DNA of 64,000 bases from Chytridium lagenaria (Eukaryota > Chytridiomycota > Chytridiomycetes > Chytridiales > Chytridiaceae): positions 115,471 to 179,470 of the forward strand of contig JAHLKC010000081.1 of NCBI GenBank assembly GCA_025449115.1, read 5' to 3'. The notes below the pieces were generated by a model. That model was given only the letters and a program-made list of their open reading frames with translations, had not been told where the DNA came from and did not search any database. A program made the position numbers and the translations under genes. Shown here one piece after another: positions 49,655 through 60,197 of the stretch (the first letter of the stretch is position 1; every line of letters begins with the position of its first letter).

Positions 49655-51206
49655 TCAATTATTGATGTTTGTTTCCTCTTTTTCTGAGGCGGTAATCATA
49701 GAGCCTTTCGCATTCGTGTTATCCATTAATGACGCCGTGTTCGTAGTATTCACTTTCATCCCGTTGCCATCAGCAGTGAGTGACTGTAAGTAAAGTTGAA
49801 TATGATCCGGATTTGCGCAAGTCCGTTTATGACCCACTTCCGAGTTGGCTCTAGTATTGCACCCTCGCACAATGCAAATGCTCCCAAGCTCATCGTGGTG
49901 CTGACGACAAAAACTGTCTTCAGGATTTAATATGGGATGTATGAATCCGAGGATTCTACACACTTGATGCCCTGAGAGTATACATTAGCAATGAAGGTTT
50001 TGCTGCCCGTAATGTTGGGTTTCATCTTTCTATTTTGTTTACTCACCCACATTTGAATTTGTCTAAGTCTTTTGTTGCCCCCGTCTAAATTCTTGCCTTC
50101 ATTACTTAAGTTAAAATTGTCAGTTTGATATGTTCCAAACCCCGCCCGTAGTTTATTTATTCTGTTTAGTTTTGGGACAATGAGGGATGCACGGTCAGAA
50201 GACCTTAAGGCTGGAAGTGCCACCACATATCATAATGTATTTTTTTAAGCAATATTAATAATAAGTTAGTTGTCATCAGTATTAATTAGTCGTCACCTCT
50301 GGAGACCTTGTTCACCAGTTCATTATATAATAATTAGTTTATTAAGTTTATTATTATAATTACAAAGAGCCCCGTAAAACCCTACACGTAACATATATAG
50401 TTTACCCATGGCCTCTCCATCAACAACTGACGCAGACACAACCCTTCCATCTGGAAGACCCCGATGGCATCCCTTGCACGAATGATCCCACTTTCTGGCC
50501 CACTTTCTGGCGCTGTTCTCCTTAAAAAAACGAACATAGTTCTCCATAGCCCGATTATACTCTCGTAAGGCGTTTCCCGGGGAGCACGGCAAAGCAGAAG
50601 ACTCCCAGTGATCAAGCTCTAGTGATTGCAAATTGGAATCCAACTTGCTGCGATAATTGTGAAGATTGATGATATTCAAAAGAACATACGCCTTTTTAAA
50701 CAACGGATTTGCTTGGGCGTAGGTAATTTCTGTTGATGGACGCCGTGTGTTAATCCCATATAAGCAAGTTGGGAATTCCAGTGCTTGGAACTGAAGAAAG
50801 TAGCAGAGCTCTTAGAATTTATACACAAATAGCCATAATACACAACATACCTTAACATCACTGGCACCCTTGATGCCCAAATCTCACATCAATATAGTTT
50901 GACTGATCAAGTCTCAGCATCCCAGTAATAATCCTCAATACATCGCTGCGGCACATAATTCGTTTTTTGGAATTTGGGGATGGTGTTTCCATTGACGGTG
51001 TGAGATATGAGTCAGCAAAGTAACTGGAATGGCTGCAGGGTATTTGACGTGGCCGGCAGTCCGCCTTGAGCAGGCAGCCCAATCGCACCTGTTGCACTCA
51101 ACACATTAATTAGGGATGAGGAGAGCTGGAGTCGAAGCGGTCGATTACAGGATAGACAGAACGATATGGGCGGGGCAACGAGGATTAAAGGTCCTCCAGT
51201 TTCCAC
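49655..51206 (-). CDS. KDZ-transposase-associated cysteine-cluster (CxC6-like) gene
   Basis: KDZ elements are cut-and-paste transposons abundant in mushroom-forming fungi; their genes carry Cys/His clusters of this type. An upstream part near 51.1-51.2 kb gives VAPPISFCLSCNRPL. The exon at 50790-50406 gives WDHSCKGCHRGLPDG and VSASVVDGEAMG. The exon from 49971 to the stop at 49655 gives HQVCRILGFIHPILNPED, FCRQHHDELGSICIVRGCN and KRTCANPDHIQLY. The Cys/His spacing (C..C, then C.xH, C.xxxC, C.xxH) fits the domain. The last intron (50405-49972) joins these exons in phase and contains a complete solo LTR. No catalytic KDZ transposase domain follows. The upstream part (about 50.8-51.2 kb) has at least one frame break, so the start is approximate. 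Confidence 0.6.
50013..50386 (+). repeat. Solo LTR of copia family A, with 5-bp target-site duplication
   Basis: A 374-bp repeat beginning TGTTGGG and ending CCCTACA, flanked by CGTAA at 50008-50012 and again at 50387-50391. It is the same family as the 3' LTR at 59115-59517 but in opposite orientation, and it contains the same central CACC...GGAGAC...CACCAG block. No internal element sequence is present, so it arose by LTR-LTR recombination. It sits wholly inside the last intron of the CxC gene. Confidence 0.9.
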
Positions 51207-52019
51207 AAGTCATGTTGCATGTTGTGATCTTGCGTTATACATTGTGTTTATTGTGTGCCTAGTCTGCTTTTCGCTGATGCCAAGCTTGGATGAGGGTCAT
51301 ATCACCTATGTTAAAACCGTTGACATATGTTACCAAAGTACTGGTTTGAAACTGGGTTAGGCCGTATACGCCCTGAATTGAACCAGCATCAATATGTAAA
51401 CAAAATCAGGGCCATGTACGGCCTTATACGGCCTTACCCAGCTGGTGGTTGTACATGGCCGGCATGTATGGCCTTACCCAGCTGGTGGTTGGCGCAATAT
51501 TTGGCGCCACATTTAGCCAACATACGTTTACCCTTCAACCACTTTGGATTAAATCATGTGGTATGTACCAGATCTTGCCAGGTATGGCTGTCTGTCCCAC
51601 CGCCCCACACAAAGCACAGAATATCCTGACGTGTACGGCCCAATTTGGCGCTTGTAAACCATCAATTAAATGGCCGTGTACGGCCCATTGGTCAGGAAAT
51701 ATGATTATTTGGTACCCCCCTTTGGCCGCAACGGACAGGTACGTCCAATCAAGGCCGTAACCGCACGGGTACGTCCAAATAGGCCGTGACCGCACGGGTA
51801 CGTCCAAATAAGGCCGTAACCGCACGAGTACGTCCAAAGATGGCCAATTATACAAACTGTTTGAACCATTTGCTATCGCAATTGCTAACTTCTGAAGAAT
51901 ATTTCATAAAATATTAATTGATTAAGGTAGAAGTACTAACATTAACCTTTCACAATGCGTCAGTCCCAAACAGTCGTCTCTGCAAAGTTTCAGTAAAAGA
52001 TTTAGTGCTAACGTAGCGG
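51207..52019. other. Gene-free region with TACGGCC-rich motifs
   Basis: No gene was recognised. From about 51360 the sequence is rich in GGCC, TACGG and GTACGTCC words. A direct repeat of GCCTTACCCAGCTGGTGGTTG lies at 51431-51451 and 51471-51491, and the 30-bp minisatellite below follows. Confidence 0.5.
51722..51845. repeat. 30-bp minisatellite, about four units
   Basis: About four tandem units of roughly 30 bp, each with a GGCCGTAACCGCACGGGT core followed by ACGTCCAAAT and small variations. Unit length varies by one to two bases. The translations vary with frame, so it is judged non-coding. Confidence 0.85.
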
Positions 52020-52800
52020 AAAAAGCGCATGGCACGCGATGCAAGAGCGTTAAAAGCTGCAACAGTACCTAAAGGCATCCACTCATTGAGCGCTTTCAAA
52101 TGATATAACACACATATGCCGAATATGTCTGCCCGCATTTGGCTTCTTCATCTGAAAGCTTTTGACACCCATGCCTTAAAACTACACCAGTCCGTTAAGC
52201 CTAAACTTTGATTTTAAGGTCAAGCGTGGACAACTACTTGGTTTAAAAAAAACAGCTTTGGGGACTTCATCGGTGATGGTTTCACACCTCTATCACGTCT
52301 CTAGAGTATTTTATTGAGTTTTGAAGTCAAATTTTGTGTTTACCAAGCTGGGAATAATAATTGCAAGACGGCACAGAGCGTTAGAAGCTGCCACAGGTAC
52401 GTGGGAGATTCCACAAATTAAGAGCTTTCAAATGATATTATACACATATGCCGAACATGTCTGTCCGCATTTGATATTTTTAAATGACAGCTTTTGACAC
52501 GCATGCCTTAAAGCTACACCAGTCTGTTAAGGCTAAACTCTAATTGCAAGTCAACCGTGGACAATACTTGGTTTAAAACAAACAGCTTTGGGGAGTTCAT
52601 CGGTGATGGTTTCACACCTCCATCACGTCGCTAGAGTGTTTTATTGAGTTTTGAAGTCAAATTTTGTGTTTACCAAGTTGGGAACAACAATTGCAAGACG
52701 GCACCGAGAGTTAGAAGCTACCACAGGTACGTGGGAGATTCACAAATTAAGAGCTTTCAAATTATATAACACACATTATCAAACACGTCCGTCTTGATTT
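52020..52800. repeat. 330-bp satellite-like tandem repeat, about 2.4 units
   Basis: Homologous landmarks recur about every 330 bp. GAAGTCAAATTTTGTG occurs at 52323 and 52653, and AGCTTTGGGGA occurs at 52254 and 52584. The AGAGCGTTA(A/G)AAGCTGC and TTTCAAATGATATAA blocks recur near 52046/52376 and 52100/52432, with a third partial copy of the latter near 52762. The copies have diverged by scattered substitutions, so the array is not recent. No ORF is conserved among copies. Confidence 0.85.
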
Positions 52801-53029
52801 TTTTCATTGATTTAAAGTCACCGCTTGACTCAGTCTGGGGCCTTCTAGGCCATGTTCGACCAGTTACGTGTGTATACAGACTGTACTGTGGTTGACGGTA
52901 CTGTGGTTGTTGGGCTCCAAACTGTCCGTTTATAGGCGTACAAATATCTACGTTACATATATATGTTAGTGCTATTGTCAAAGCACATTTAAGAGTCTCC
53001 TCATATTTGCATTCAGTATGACCCGGCCG

Positions 53030-53455
53030 TCAATTGGTACCAGCTTTTACGAACCAGTTACGTCTGGCCTGCCGTACCCATCCGTATTTGGTTCCAGTAC
53101 TTACAGACCCTTCAGGGCCGGTCTGGCTACGGCGGGCCCGCCCGAGACCCTAACCCTGACCTGGCCGTATTATGGTACCGGTTCTTACAGACCGGATACG
53201 GACGGCCCGCCCGACCCGGCCGTATTTGGTACCAATTCTTACAGACCGGATACGGCTACGGACAGCCCGCCCGACCCGGCCGTATTTTGGTACCCGTTCT
53301 TACAGACCGGATACGGACGGCCGCCCGACCCGGCCGTATTTAGGTACCCATTTTTACAGACCGGCTACGGACGGCCCGCCCGACCGGCCGTATTTAGGTA
53401 CCCATTTTTACAGACCGGCTACGGACAGCCCGCCCAACCCGGCCGTGTTGGGTCT
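53030..53455. repeat. 54-60 bp GC-rich minisatellite
   Basis: About six tandem units, each roughly CCGTATTTGGTACC-N-TTCTTACAGACCGG followed by ATACGGACGGCCCGCCCGACCCGG, with unit lengths of about 54 to 60 bp (more in the first, diverged unit). A 169-codon ORF crosses it (53018-53527) and would encode repeats of about 18 residues, but unit lengths are not all multiples of three and a second frame is open too. I call it non-coding by default. Confidence 0.85.
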
Positions 53456-54101
53456 CAAACCGGTACTTTGGTAACATACGTCAACTGTTTTGACCCCAGT
53501 AGCTATCCTTGGATGAAAGTGCTCTAATCGAAGCTGTGATAGAGTCAGACATCACACACATCAACGTTTTCAACACCTTTGGTCTTGCAAGCTGAGCTTC
53601 CTCCGAAGTAAAGAACCCAGGAAAGCAATCACGTAACGTGGGCATATTACTGCATACTGATATAACCACATTAATTATATATAGCGGCTCCGACATCCTT
53701 TAATTTATTTACAGCTTGACAAAGTGCTTCGCTGTTTATATATAATAATTATATTATATATAGCTTGGGTGCCCTTTCAAAGCACTGTATCCGACATATA
53801 CGCCCGTAAACTGCCGCCAATTATATAATTGTAAATCTCTGTTAATACTTATGCAAGTAGGCGATTGTTTCGAACGTAAATGCTTAACGTACGCCGCGTA
53901 CGCCTGTATACGCCGGTATCATGTTGACAGAAATTGAAGAACCTACCTATGGGGTGGCAAATATGGTGCCGACAAAAGGAATAGCATCTTTATGAATGCA
54001 CCCAGTGTTTGCTCGAGAGTAGTCATTGCATATTTAAACGGATAAAAATTTTGTTTTTCTTAAAAGTAAGTTAACCAAAAGAAGGAACCAGGTTACTTGA
54101 G
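53456..54101. other. Gene-free region
   Basis: AT-rich with scattered TACGCC/TATACGCC words near 53790-53930, echoing the motif of the nearby minisatellites. No gene was recognised. Confidence 0.45.
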
Positions 54102-54236
54102 TTATCTTGGTTCACGTTGGTAGTCTTGTAAAATACAAACATCTTTAGGCGACAGTGCCAACAAAGATTCGAGATTTAGAATTCTGTCCTTGTACTCAAT
54201 CAAGACCTTGTGACGATTGGCATCAAAGCTATAGAC
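54102..54236 (-). other. Short open fragment of unknown origin next to a nested LTR
   Basis: The minus strand is open for 44 codons up to the LTR boundary at 54236 and ends at TAA 54102-54104. The composition is protein-like (SFDANRHKVLIEYKDRILNL). I do not recognise the family. It may be the 3' end of a gene cut off by the LTR insertion. Confidence 0.2.
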
Positions 54237-55019
54237 TGTAAGGGTTTAGGGGGTTCTTGTAATAACACAGAATAACTAATAAACTAATAATAACGAATGT
54301 AAACTGGTGACAAGGTCTCCAGAGGTGATTACTGAATAATACTGATGACAACTAACTTCTTATATTAAACGCTTCCAAAACACTACAGGTAAATATGAGG
54401 GTGGAACTCCAAGCTAACAAGGTCTCATGACCCGTTCATCCCTCATTGTCACAAACAAACATGAAAAGTAACTTAACCAAATCATGCGCGGGGATTTACG
54501 TGCGGGATTAACGCTGACACAAATGGTATGAGCAGCAATGTAGGGGTTACGGGGCTCAAATGTAACTTAAGTATAATAAACTAATAAAGTTAATAAAATA
54601 GAAAACTGATGATGGAGTCTCCAGAGGTGACTGGGAGCTAATAACGATGAAACTTCCATATATTGATATTACCGCTTTTTGCTCAATACATGTAGAGTGG
54701 GAATTTCCAACAGATCTCATGACCCGTCAATCCCTCCTTTTTCGTATCATAAAACAAACATAAAATAATAAAGCTTAGGGATTAACACATCCTCAAATGG
54801 AATAAGGAGCTCAACATAACTGGTCAACTCAAATTCAAATAACAAGTAAATCAAATAAGTTTGGGGGTGAGTAAACAAAGCAGAAAGATGAAAACCCCAA
54901 CAAGCAAAACGAGATTTAAACTCAGAAATTCAGGCGGGAAACAGTGCGGGGGCATAAATGAACTTAGTGAAATAAAGAATGCGGGTAAGTAAAGCAAACT
55001 AGAAAGATGAAACTCAACA
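54237..55019 (-). repeat. Older A-type LTR split by a younger LTR
   Basis: The two parts, 54237-54538 and 54903-55019, together read as one degenerate A-type LTR. On the plus strand it starts TGTAAGGG and ends GAAACTCAACA, and it shares the CTCCAGAGGTGA block and the GAGTAA..GAAAGATGAA end. It is interrupted at AGCAA by the insertion at 54539-54902. I see no matching target duplication around the outer copy, and its right side abuts truncated copia sequence. Confidence 0.75.
54539..54902 (-). repeat. Solo LTR of copia family A nested in an older LTR
   Basis: A 364-bp copy: TGTAGGGG...CCCAACA on the plus strand, the same orientation as the LTR at 59115-59517. It is flanked by the 5-bp duplication AGCAA at 54534-54538 and 54903-54907. 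It inserted into an earlier LTR of the same family. Confidence 0.9.
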
Positions 55020-55039
55020 GTGTTCCTGGCTGGCCTCAA

Positions 55040-58000
55040 TGGAAGCTTCTTGAGATGTCCTTCTAGGAGATAATATAGGCCTTTTGCTTGATCGCATATG
55101 CCTTTCGTGTTGATTGTAGTGCACCTGGGTTTGACCGCGTATCTTGACCCCCCTGGCTTGTGACCGTAAACCGACGCTTGAGGTCGTCTTGAAACGCGTC
55201 TGCCTCTTCCTGCGCGTGCACTAGGTCGTCAACATAGACAACCAGTAACGATAACCTCTCGCCGTTGCGTCGGTAGTAAAGACAGGGATCCGAGGGAACG
55301 TGTGAAGCCTATCGAGATGAGAAACTCATCCAACCTCGTTCCATCCAAGAGGTGATTGCTTCAAACCATACAAGGTCTTCAAGAGAAGACAAACCCAGTC
55401 TTCCTTCCCAACAATCACAAAACCCTCTGGTTGCTCGATGTATATCTCCTCCTTGAGATTGCCGTTGAGAAACGCCGTCTTGACGTCGTATTGGCGTAAC
55501 ACCATCCCCTCGTGAGCTGCCACCGCGAGTGCTGTCCGAAAGGTCGCCCCTTTCATCACTGGCGCGTAAGTCTCCAAGTAGTCCACGCCTTCTTTCTGCG
55601 AATATCCCTTCGCAACGAATCGAGCTTTTCTTCTTTCCACGGAGCCGTTTTCCTTTCGCTTGTAACGGAGCACCCATCCACTCTTGATGATGTGCTTGCC
55701 CTTTGGTCGAGGCACCAGACGCCACGTCTGATGCTCCAGCAACGACTGGTACTCCTCCTGGAGCGCCTTCATCCATTCTTCTGAATCGACACGTCCCAAC
55801 GCGTCCTCAACGGTTGCTGGATCTGTCACGTCCTCGTCACTCATCACGGTAACGGTGTGCTGCAGGATTACGTGGAGCAGGAGCGCGCTTTCCTGGCTTG
55901 AGCCTTAAACCATTCTGCGTTTGCTGGCCTCCTCTCTCTCAGGGAATAACGACGAGTGCCTTCCTCTGCTGGTGGTGTTGCTGGTACCGGGAGACGTGAA
56001 ACGCTGCGTGTAGCGCGTTGAGGAGTCCTTCTTGGCGAGGTTGGCGCGTCTTCGAACTCTTCTGACGCGTCGTTCTCTTCCTGAGCATCCTCGACATCAT
56101 CCTCCAACGCTTCGCTGTCTTCACTGACCTGTGACGCGTTATCTCCATCATCCTCAGAGCTCAATGACTCATCTTCGGAATCCTCGGAGTCTTCATCGCT
56201 CCCCCAACTCCCTGAATCGCTTCCCACCTTGTCCAGCAGCTTCCTGTGTACCTTCCAGGTGGACACGTCTGCGTCGTGTCCTTCCCACACTCCAGTGTTC
56301 AACTCGTCAAACACAACAGTCTTGCTGCGCACTACTTTCTTCGTGACTGGGTCATAAAGGCGATATCCCATTGCCTCATATCCCAAGAAAATGCATTTGC
56401 GCGCGTTCTTCTCCATCTTCTTCCGTCGTTCCTTTGGGACGTGCGCGTAACATGCGCAACCGAAGATTCGAACGCGTTTCAGGTTAGGCTTCCTTCCCGT
56501 GAAGCCTTCCAGAGGTGAAATCCCATCCTTACGAGGAGATCGATTGTACAAGTACGTGGCACACGTAACGGCCTCTCCCCAGAATTTGTCGTCAAGACTC
56601 GCGTCGCTAAGCATGCACTTTGCCTTCTCAATGAGCGACCGATTCATTCTTTCCGCGACACCGTTCTGCTGAGGCGTGTAGGGCATGGTGAACGTGAGCT
56701 TGATGCCTTCCTCCAGGCACCATGCCTCCAGCTGCTTGTTCTTAAATTCCCCACCGTTATCTGCAACAATCTCCAGGAGATGCGGCTTTTCTCGAAGTCG
56801 TTCCATCTCCTCAGGGTTCCTTTCCGAGTATCTCAACGCGTCAATCCGTCGACCTGTGAGTGCCTCGGCCTCTCTCTTGTACTGCTTGATGTACTGAACC
56901 GCTTGCTTCTTTTCCTTGAGCATGTACGTGTTGCAGTAACCCGTTGACGCGTCCACAACCACCATGAAGTAACGCGACCCTCCCAAGCTCTTCCGCTTCA
57001 TGGGTCCCGCCAAATCCACGTGAACGCGTTCCAAGACTTTGTAGTCCTTCTCAACTCTCTCCGGGTGAGAGGAGCGCGTAAGCTTCCCCTCAATGCATCC
57101 CTTGCACAGCACGTCGTCGTCGTCGTTATACAACGTGATGCGTACACCCGTTGCCGATTTTTCAAGCTTCTTCACCGCCTTCATCGAGATGTGACCCATC
57201 CGTCGATGCCAAATCTGCGCGCTGTTGAGCGACTGGCTTTTCACACCCATCGTGGTGTTTGCTGCGGTGTCTGGCTGCACCAGATAAAATAGGTTGTCCT
57301 CAACCTTGAACTCTGCCGTCACGTCGTTCGATCCGACGTGTCTGAGGCGATACTTGCCGCTGGATGACTCCAAAACAACGCCACGCGACGCTGCTGCACC
57401 CAGAGAGATGAGATTACGCGTGAGCTCCGGCACATAGAGTACGTTCTTGAGCGTGATCGTTTGCGTGGCCTTCCCGACCTTGATGCTGAGGGTTAAATCT
57501 CCTACTCCCTCCACGCGTATTCCTTCGCCGTGCTCTGCAGTTTTTACGCGGCTGCTCGCGGCGCGGTAACCCCGCAATCCTTCCTTCGAGAAGGTCATAT
57601 GGTGAGTGGCTCCAGAGTCCAGAATCCATCGGTTATCCCGCTTCTCCAGCTTAACCGACAAGGCTTCCCCAGCCTCCGCGTCAACCTGACGCACAATAGC
57701 CATAAAGGCAATTGGACTTGCACGCGCCGTGTTTGCAGACTTCTTCTTGTCCGAGGCGCGCTTCTTCCACCACTTCCCACGATGACGGTTCCTACCACCA
57801 CCATCTCTCTCGTTCTCTGAGGTATCATCACTTGACTCCCCCGAGTCCTTCTTCTTCCCAGAGCGACACTTGTTCGCATAGTGTCCTATCTTCTTGCACT
57901 TAAAACAAGTCACTGACCTTTTATCTCCACCTTTCGACGCGTCCTTTCCTGCTGGTTTCTTCCCCTTACGCGCTCTTGTCGTGAAGAAGGCCTCCGCTTC

Positions 58001-58625
58001 CTCCGATGCCTCCACGCGGTCCTTGATCTTCTCTTCACAGTCGAGAAGCCTGGCAACGACCAGGTTGTAGTCCTTGACCGCTTTGTCGTCCGTTTCAATG
58101 TTGGCAACCGACGTCGTAAGCTTCCGGGAGTTTGGTGAGCAGGTGAGCAATGTGTTGCTCGTTGGAGACAGCCTCGCCGGCTGCCTTGAGTTGGTTGACC
58201 ATTGTCGAAAGTTCTGCAACGAATACGCGTAAAGACGCGTCCTCCTTCATTCTGAGACGCGTGAGCTTGCGTGTGAGAGCGTTGCGGTTGGGTTGGGATT
58301 TACGCTCAAATGATGACACGAGGCACTCCCACGCTTCCTTGGCCGTGAAGTCCTCGCCAATCAAGTGTAAGACCGAATCAGTCACTCGAGACTCTATCCG
58401 GTTCTTAGCACGATCGTTAGCCGACTGCTCCTTGATCCGCAGATCCTTCTCTTCTTTGGTTGGAGCGTTCTCGTTAACGTACGGCGTAAATCCTATCTCA
58501 GTGATCGCCCAAAGACCCTTGTCTTTGAGGTAAGTGGTCATCCGACGTTTCCAGATGTGAAAGTCTTGCCCGTCGAACTTGACTGGCTTGCTGCGCTCGT
58601 CTCTGTCGTCGTCTTTCTTTCCCAT
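55040..58625 (-). pseudogene. Ty1/copia family B gag-pol, copy B1 (3'-truncated)
   Basis: The polyprotein starts at Met 58625, about 20 bp after the LTR end, with a copia Gag start (KFDGQDFHIWKRRM). It then has a zinc knuckle (CFKCKKIGHYANKC), protease (RWILDSGATHHM), integrase HHCC (IWHRRMGHIS...CKGC) and core (DLAGP, DNGGEF, NGVAERMNRSL), and reverse transcriptase (KARFVAKGYSQKEG, YDVKTAFLNGNL). A frame break near 58105-58115 separates Gag from the rest. Another near 55850-55920 coincides with a small deletion relative to copy B2. The RT YVDD region is only partly readable near 55.2-55.3 kb. The element stops near 55040 against an A-type LTR, so most of RNase H and the 3' LTR are lost. It is not autonomous. 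Confidence 0.93.
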
Positions 58626-58647
58626 GTCGTCAGAGAAGTGCTACCAC
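58626..58647 (-). promoter_or_regulatory. Primer-binding site region of copia element B1
   Basis: Directly after the LTR end (CAACA), the minus strand reads TGGTAGCAC, complementary to a tRNA 3' end ...GCUACCA as in initiator Met tRNA, the usual copia primer. The Gag ATG follows within about 20 bases, an unusually short leader. Confidence 0.6.
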
Positions 58648-59114
58648 TGTTGAATACTTGTTGTTCACGGGGCTCAATTAAAACAAAGTTAAACGCACTT
58701 TTGCTCGAACAACGTTCTTAATTTATTTCAACTCAAAACACGAGTCTTTAAATACTGAAACAAAACGAACAAGTAAAGAGGAAAGACAACACAAAGGTAA
58801 ACCTATCGGAGACGCGTACACTCACGCGTTAAACTCTCCACTACAAAGATAAACAAATCAGAGAGCCTTGACGGGAACAAAGGGAATAAAGGCTAGAAGG
58901 GAATGTCCAATCACAAACAGGTAGAGTTATAATTAAAGTGGCATAAAGAAAATAAACCAATCAAGGAAGGTAAATCAAAGTGGAAATTCAAAATGAGTCC
59001 AGAATGTAAATGAGAAGTCCAGTGGCGCGCGCGTTCGCGCTCCAACTCTAACGACGCGTAAATTCCAGAGCACTCTAGTGTTGCGCCCGACGCCGCGGAC
59101 TAATGGTACGAGTG
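58648..59114 (-). repeat. 5' LTR of copia element B1, truncated
   Basis: 467 bp of the B-family LTR, matching 60198-60703 nearly base for base. It lacks the first 39 bases on the element strand (TGTTGGGTTTCGCTC...), where it is replaced by the end of the A-family LTR. It keeps the internal promoter part and the TATTCAACA end. Confidence 0.9.
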
Positions 59115-59517
59115 TGTAGGGGTTACAGGGCTCAATTGTAATTAAATATAATGAATTAATAAAGAGAATTAAACTATAAAGAATGGTGATGGAGTCTCCA
59201 GCGGTGACAGGAAGGTAATTACTATGAAACTTACATGTCTTGATTCTAACTACTTTTTGCAATACATGTAGAAAGTGGGGATTTACATCAGAACTCATGA
59301 TCCGTAAATCCCTCCAAATTACGTATCATAAATTAAACATAAAAATAATAAAGTTAAGGGATTAACGCATCCTCAAATGGAATGAGGAGCTCAATAAAAC
59401 TGATCAAATCGAAACTTAAAATAACGCGTAAATAAATAATGTTCGGGGAAAAATAACTTAGACAAAATAACGAATGTGGGTGAGTAAAACAAAACAGAAA
59501 GATGAATAAACCCAACA
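59115..59517 (-). repeat. 3' LTR of copia element A
   Basis: 403 bp, starting TGTTGGGTTTATTC and ending CCCCTACA on the element strand. It is preceded by a polypurine tract (GAGGGGGGGAA, 59518-59528 reverse), as expected for a 3' LTR. It is the family reference for the solo LTRs at 50.0 and 54.5 kb and the copy at 63.3 kb. Confidence 0.92.
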
Positions 59518-59548
59518 TTCCCCCCCTCAGCTTTCTAACCTTGCAGTT

Positions 59549-60197
59549 TTAGTCAACCACTTTAACCATTCCAAACTTTGCTCGTAATTCTTCAAATTGT
59601 GTTCGAGGCAAGGCTTTTGTAAACAGGTCTGCAGGTTGCTCCTTCGTGTTCAGGTACTCTACGCGTATTTTCTTCGCGTTAACTCTATCTAGTATGACGT
59701 GGAACCTTCTATCCACATGTCGAGAACTTTGCGATATTATCAGCGTGCTTGCGAGGGAATTTGCCGTAGTGTTGTCGCCGTAAATCACCGGAGGGTCATT
59801 AAACGTATATCCCAACTCCCCCAGAAGTTGACTGACCCCAAATCATATGCGACGATGCTTCACTAAGTGAAAGATATTCAGCCTTGGCAGTCGTCTGAGC
59901 CGTCGTTGCTTGCTTTTTCGTTCCCCACACCACAGCTCCCCTGTTCAAAGTGATTACAAAACCACTCGTTGACTTCATGTCGTCCGGTGTCCTTTCGAGT
60001 ATACTGAATTCCCAACTGCTTCGTTTGCTGTAAGTATCCACACGTTCGGTAAAGCGCATCCCAATGCGCTGGGTAAGGGTTCTCTTGAAACCTAGCGCTC
60101 ATTCCGAGTGCGAATGCTATATCAGGTCTAGTACCGATCATCGCATGTATCAAGGATCCAGTGTACTGTCGGTATCCTTGATTCTTCTCGTTCGTTT
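59549..60197 (-). pseudogene. Ty1/copia family A pol fragment (RT end and RNase H)
   Basis: This is the last part of a copia polyprotein different from family B. It reads YRQYTGSLIHAMIGTRPDIA, then SSSWEFSILERTPDDMKSTSGF with GAVVWGTKKQATTAQTTAKAEYLSLSEA (RNase H strands), DPPVIYGDNTTANSLA and SRHVDRRFHVILDRV. EYLNTKEQPADLFTKALPR follows, with the stop at 59549-59551. It occupies at least two frames, so at least one indel is present. The upstream two thirds is missing because the family B LTR end begins at 60198. It keeps its polypurine tract and 3' LTR. Confidence 0.9.

Noticed and set aside
49927..50226. Minus-strand ORF of 99 codons
   Set aside because: It lies mostly inside the solo LTR and has no counterpart in other LTR copies.
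51431..51491. Two copies of a 21-bp direct repeat as a possible CRISPR or attachment site
   Set aside because: Only two units in a eukaryotic, minisatellite-rich context; better read as local repeat slippage.
56131..57292. Plus-strand ORFs over the copia elements
   Set aside because: They are antisense shadows of the pol frame and recur identically in both B copies because the DNA is repeated.
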